DNA of 64,000 nucleotides from Halorientalis litorea. Its GTDB lineage: Archaea; Halobacteriota; Halobacteria; Halobacteriales; Haloarculaceae. The stretch lies in the NCBI RefSeq assembly GCF_023028225.1, contig NZ_CP095482.1, forward strand, positions 186,001-250,000, written 5' to 3'. The position numbers and the translations under genes were made by a program. The notes beneath the pieces were generated by a model, which was not told where the DNA came from, ran no database searches, and worked only from the letters and a program-made list of their open reading frames with translations. This document shows, one piece after another, positions 60,688 to 64,000 of the stretch. Every line of letters begins with the position of its first letter. The stretch's first letter is position 1.

Positions 60688-61464
60688 CTATCCGATGTCG
60701 AGCGTGAGGCCGTCGTCCGCGATTCGAACGTCGCCGTCGTACCGGTCGGCGATGGACGAGAGCATCGCATCGTGTTCGCCGTCCGTGTGCGGGTAGAGGT
60801 GGATCAGGTAGACCCGGCCGAGTTCGGCGTCGGACTCGGCGAGTGCGTCGCCCAACTCGGCGGGTGTGGGGTGGTTCGACACGTCGATGCCGTCCGGGAA
60901 CGAGCAGTCGTGGGCGAGGACGGCGGTGCCGTCGAAGAAGTCGAGCAGTTCGGGGAACGCCTCGGTGTCGCCGCTGTAGCCGACCGTCGGCTGGTCCGTC
61001 GGGCCGGGCACGCTACCGGCGGGCGTCAGACGGTAGGCGAGACACGGCATGGAGTGGCGCGTCTCGGCGGCACGGCCAGCAAACCCGCCAATCTCGAACT
61101 CGGTCGTGGCGTCGATGTCTCGTGTCGTCACGGCCACCTTCTCCGCCAAGTAGTCGTGGACCGAGAGCATGTCGTCGACGAGGTCCGTGGTACCGGACGG
61201 TCCCGCGACGGTCACCTCGCCCGACCCAGCGAGCCAGCGGGCCTTCAACAGCGGGAGGAGGTCGGCGACGTGGTCCAGATGGTGGTGGGTCAGGAGGACG
61301 CCGTCGATACCCTCGTAGCCCGCCGGTGTCCGGGCGAGGCCCTGGAGGGCACCGCTCCCACAGTCGACGAGGAGTTTGTCCCCGCCCTGTTCGAGCAGGA
61401 TGCCGGTCTGGAACCGTTCACCCGTCGGCATCGCGCTCCCGGTTCCGAGGAAAGTGACGCGCAT
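60688..61464 (-). CDS. metallo-beta-lactamase fold hydrolase, RNase Z-like
   Basis: A 258-residue MBL protein. MRVTFLGTGSAMPTGERFQT is the RNase Z/ElaC-like start, LLTHHHLDHVADLLPLLKAR supplies HxHxDH, and GYSGDTEAFPELLDFFDGT and LIHLYPHT provide later metal ligands. It lacks the flexible arm expected of true tRNase Z, so another phosphodiesterase activity is likely. Convergent with pelA; divergent from lhr. Confidence 0.85.
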   Translation of the reverse strand: MRVTFLGTGSAMPTGERFQTGILLEQGGDKLLVDCGSGALQGLARTPAGYEGIDGVLLTHHHLDHVADLLPLLKARWLAGSGEVTVAGPSGTTDLVDDMLSVHDYLAEKVAVTTRDIDATTEFEIGGFAGRAAETRHSMPCLAYRLTPAGSVPGPTDQPTVGYSGDTEAFPELLDFFDGTAVLAHDCSFPDGIDVSNHPTPAELGDALAESDAELGRVYLIHLYPHTDGEHDAMLSSIADRYDGDVRIADDGLTLDIG

Positions 61465-61589
61465 ACCGGTACCCGGACGGCCGGGGACTTCAAGCCGACG
61501 ACAGGCGCGTCGGGCGCGCCCGCGCCAGATTTCACTTTCACCGTGCGGTCGGAACCAACTTTACCCGCCCGCCCTAACGACGGACCCGG

Positions 61590-64000
61590 ATGGGAGCACG
61601 CGAGCTGTTGGCCGACCAGTCCGTGGACTACGACCCGGAAGCAGTCGCCATCGACGACGCCGACGTGCTGGACCTGCTCGAACCGCCGGTCCGGGAGTGG
61701 TGGGTCGAGCAGTTCGGCGAGTACGTCCCGGAGAACGGCGGGTTCTTCACGCCGCCACAGAAGGAGGCCATCCCGCTCATCGACGAGGGGACGAACGCGC
61801 TCGTGGCGTCGCCGACTGGCAGCGGGAAGACGCTCTCGGCGTTTACCGGCATCATCGACGAACTGTTCCGGCGTGACCGGGCCGAGGGGCTGGACAACAG
61901 CGTCTACTGTCTGTACGTCTCTCCGCTGAAGTCGTTGGCCAACGATATCCACCGAAACCTCGAAGTGCCACTCGCCGGTATCACCGAGAAACTCGACGCT
62001 CGGGGCGAAGAGACCGAGATACGCCACGCAATCCGCCACGGCGACACGCCCGACAGCGAACGCCAGCAGATGCTCGACGAGACGCCCCACATCCTCAACA
62101 CGACGCCGGAGACGCTGGCGATTCTGCTGAACTCGCCGAAGTTCCGCGAGAAACTGCGAACCGTCGAGTACGTCGTCGTCGACGAGATACACAGCCTCGC
62201 GGAGAACAAGCGGGGGACCCACCTCTCGGTGTCGCTCGAACGGCTGGAGGCGATGGCCGAGGGGTCGCCGACCCGCATCGGCTGTTCGGCCACCGTCGAG
62301 CCGCTGGACACGATGGCCGAGTTCCTCGTCGGGCGGACCGAACCCGGCGGCGAGCCACGGGAGTACGAACTCGTGGACACGCGGTTCGTCCGGGAGTTCG
62401 ATATGGAACTCACCTGCCCGACCGACGACCTCATCGACACGCCCCGCGAGGTGGTCAACGACCGCTTCTATCGGCAGTTACACGACCTGATAGCGGACCA
62501 CACGAACACGCTCGTGTTCACCAACACCCGTTCGGGGGCCGAACGCGTCCTGCAGAACCTCCGTGAGCGGTTCGACGCCTACGACGAGGGGAACTCGGGC
62601 TGTCACCACGGCAGCCTCTCGAAGGACGAACGCCAGCGTATCGAGGAACGTCTCAAAGCGGGGACGCTCGACGTGGTGACGACGTCCACGAGCCTCGAAC
62701 TCGGCATCGACATGCCCCACCTCGATTTGGTGGTACAGGTCGGCTCGCCGAAGTCGGTCGCCGCGCTCCTCCAGCGCGTCGGGCGGGCGGGCCACCAGTT
62801 GGGCGAGACGGTGACCGGCCGCGTCGTCGCCCTGGACCGGGACGAACTGGTCGAGTGTGCGGTGATGCTCAAGAAGGCCGAAGCGGGGTTCGTCGACCGC
62901 GTGTTTATTCCGGAGAACGCACAGGACGTCGCCGCCCAGCACGTCTACGGCATGGCTATCAACGCCGTCAGGCCCGAGCGCGAAGTCGAAGGGATTCTCA
63001 GACGTGCCTACCCCTACCGAGACTACACCGACCGGGAGTTCGAGCAACTCATGCGGTACCTCACCGCCGACTACGAGGGACTCGAAGCGAAGAACGTCTA
63101 CGCGAAGGTCTGGCGCGACGAGAACGACCCGCCGGACGGGGAGTACCACTACGACGAGTTCCCGGTCGGCGAGGAACTGCTCGGCAAGCGCGGCCGCCTC
63201 GCGCGGGTCATCTACATGACCAACATCGGCACCATCCCCGACTCGTTCACGTGTGACGTGTTCACTCGGTCGGGCGACGACTGGGTGGGCCAGTTGGACG
63301 AGGAGTACCTCGACACGCTCGAAACGGGCGACGTGTTCGTGCTGGGCGGGAGCAACTACGAGTTCCGCTACCGGCGTGGCTCGAAGGTGTACGTCGACCC
63401 CACGAACGCCCGCCCGACGGTGCCGTCGTGGTTCTCCGAGCGGTTGCCCCTCTCCTACGACTTGGGCCGGGAGATTCTGGACTTCCAGCGGGAACTGCTG
63501 GCCCGACTGGAGGAGGGCGGCGCGCCCGCAGTCAGGCGGTGGCTCCGCGAGTTCCCGCTGGACGACGACAGCGTGCGAGCAGTCGCGCGAATGTTCACAG
63601 AGCAGGTGGCGTACGCGGGACCGGAGAGCGTCAGCACGGACGAGCGTCTCGTCGTCGAGGAGGAGACGGACCGCGAGCAGTACGAGCGACACTACTACGT
63701 CCACTCGAACTACGGGCGGCGGTTCAACGACGGCCTCTCGCGCCTGCTGGCCTACCGCGTGGCACAGACTGCCAACGCCAACGTCCAAGTCGCCGTCGCC
63801 GACCACGGGTTCACGCTCTCGATGCCGCTGAACCGGAAGGTCGACCTCCGGGGCATCCTCGAAGACATCGACCCGGCGGACGTGCGTCCGGACCTGCGGG
63901 CCAGTCTACGGGAGACGGACCTGCTCAAGCGGTACTTCCGCATCAACGCCACGCGGTCGCTGATGATACTCAAACGCTACAAGGGCCACGAGAAGTCGGC
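61590..64000 (+). CDS. lhr: Lhr-family ATP-dependent helicase (C-terminus cut by window edge)
   Basis: A superfamily 2 helicase open to the end of the window, 803 codons seen. Walker A is ALVASPTGSGKTLSAF, DEIH box VVVDEIHSLAENKRG, motif III GCSATVEPL, motif V TTSTSLELGIDMPHLD and motif VI LLQRVGRAGHQ. The winged helix and Lhr-specific core (from about 440) are present. Lhr unwinds DNA-RNA hybrids and forked DNA and acts in repair. The ATG at 61590 begins MGARELLADQSVDYDPEAVA. Confidence 0.92.
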   Translation, partial: MGARELLADQSVDYDPEAVAIDDADVLDLLEPPVREWWVEQFGEYVPENGGFFTPPQKEAIPLIDEGTNALVASPTGSGKTLSAFTGIIDELFRRDRAEGLDNSVYCLYVSPLKSLANDIHRNLEVPLAGITEKLDARGEETEIRHAIRHGDTPDSERQQMLDETPHILNTTPETLAILLNSPKFREKLRTVEYVVVDEIHSLAENKRGTHLSVSLERLEAMAEGSPTRIGCSATVEPLDTMAEFLVGRTEPGGEPREYELVDTRFVREFDMELTCPTDDLIDTPREVVNDRFYRQLHDLIADHTNTLVFTNTRSGAERVLQNLRERFDAYDEGNSGCHHGSLSKDERQRIEERLKAGTLDVVTTSTSLELGIDMPHLDLVVQVGSPKSVAALLQRVGRAGHQLGETVTGRVVALDRDELVECAVMLKKAEAGFVDRVFIPENAQDVAAQHVYGMAINAVRPEREVEGILRRAYPYRDYTDREFEQLMRYLTADYEGLEAKNVYAKVWRDENDPPDGEYHYDEFPVGEELLGKRGRLARVIYMTNIGTIPDSFTCDVFTRSGDDWVGQLDEEYLDTLETGDVFVLGGSNYEFRYRRGSKVYVDPTNARPTVPSWFSERLPLSYDLGREILDFQRELLARLEEGGAPAVRRWLREFPLDDDSVRAVARMFTEQVAYAGPESVSTDERLVVEEETDREQYERHYYVHSNYGRRFNDGLSRLLAYRVAQTANANVQVAVADHGFTLSMPLNRKVDLRGILEDIDPADVRPDLRASLRETDLLKRYFRINATRSLMILKRYKGHEKS

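Noticed and set aside
62478-63806. 442-residue minus-strand frame opposite lhr
   Set aside because: lhr has all helicase motifs on the plus strand; the antisense product is arginine/valine-rich with no recognisable domain.

Overview
The window is chromosomal DNA of a halophilic archaeon (class Halobacteria). The evidence is strongly GC-rich DNA, very acidic proteins, archaeal RNA polymerase subunits (D, F, K, N), archaeal ribosomal proteins (L18e, L21e, L24e, L7Ae, S28e), an archaeal isoprenoid pathway (mevalonate kinase plus isopentenyl phosphate kinase), GshA-type gamma-glutamylcysteine synthesis, tRNA genes without an encoded CCA end, and many genes with an A/T-rich box 25-30 bases before the start codon (leaderless transcripts). 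I cannot assign a genus. No CRISPR array, insertion sequence, integrase or replication origin is visible. Nearly all the window is core genome; the unusual material lies in gene insertions, control regions and small hairpin repeats.

Layout. 1-6.2 kb: DUF4112 fragment, esterase, METTL5-like methyltransferase, rhomboid protease, and a divergent acyl-CoA dehydrogenase / aminoglycoside-phosphotransferase-like pair that corresponds to the two halves of animal ACAD10/ACAD11. 6.2-12.6 kb: a broken CaCA exchanger, flavin reductase, DoxX/HxlR divergent pair, TyrRS, a small zinc protein and an ABC exporter operon. 12.6-14.9 kb: Mrp ATPase and MoaA, divergent around two palindromes. 15.0-21.1 kb: tRNA-Ser, S13-S4-S11-RpoD, tRNA-Leu, L18e-L13-S9-RpoN-RpoK-enolase-S2, a classical archaeal information-processing superoperon. 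21.1-31.6 kb: isoprenoid cluster (mevalonate kinase, IPK, RNase J, prenyl synthase, GluRS) interrupted by an acidic membrane protein, a second acyl-CoA dehydrogenase, a dienoyl-CoA-reductase-like SDR and a membrane protein. 31.6-36.4 kb: ferredoxin and FixA-FixB-FixCX electron-transfer flavoprotein system. 36.4-40.5 kb: small proteins, GNAT, DUF456, TmcA. 40.6-42.2 kb: L7Ae-S28e-L24e-NDK operon with a long leader. 42.2-48.8 kb: two-gene methionine synthase, HemK2-type methyltransferase, MscS, KsgA, DUF655, RpoF, L21e. 48.8-56.2 kb: EF-1beta and zinc ribbon, DUF2391, 3-hydroxyacyl-CoA dehydrogenase, a Cdc6-like winged helix, Nop5-fibrillarin, GshA, HTH regulator, CoaD, a one-cyclin-fold TFB-like protein, MOSC. 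56.2-64 kb: cell-surface protein, tRNA-Leu followed by a duplicated tRNA 3' end and three hairpins, NDH-2-like oxidoreductase, Pelota, MBL hydrolase and a truncated Lhr helicase.

How the genes work together. Two acyl-CoA dehydrogenases, the phosphotransferase, an SDR, a 3-hydroxyacyl-CoA dehydrogenase and the FixABCX/ferredoxin set form a dispersed fatty-acid or hydroxy-acid oxidation system whose electrons can pass through ETF to the quinone pool. The rest is largely translation, RNA modification and isoprenoid lipid synthesis.

Most notable signals: the split ACAD10/11-like pair; a hairpin repeat family with an 11-base GARCGNAGYGA loop, found three times next to tRNA-Leu and once inside the fixB coding sequence; an exact 24-bp duplication of a tRNA-Leu 3' end; a CaCA exchanger with an in-frame amber codon at position 5; two palindromes between mrp and moaA; long structured leaders in front of RNase J and L7Ae; and stand-alone TFB-like and Cdc6-like domains.
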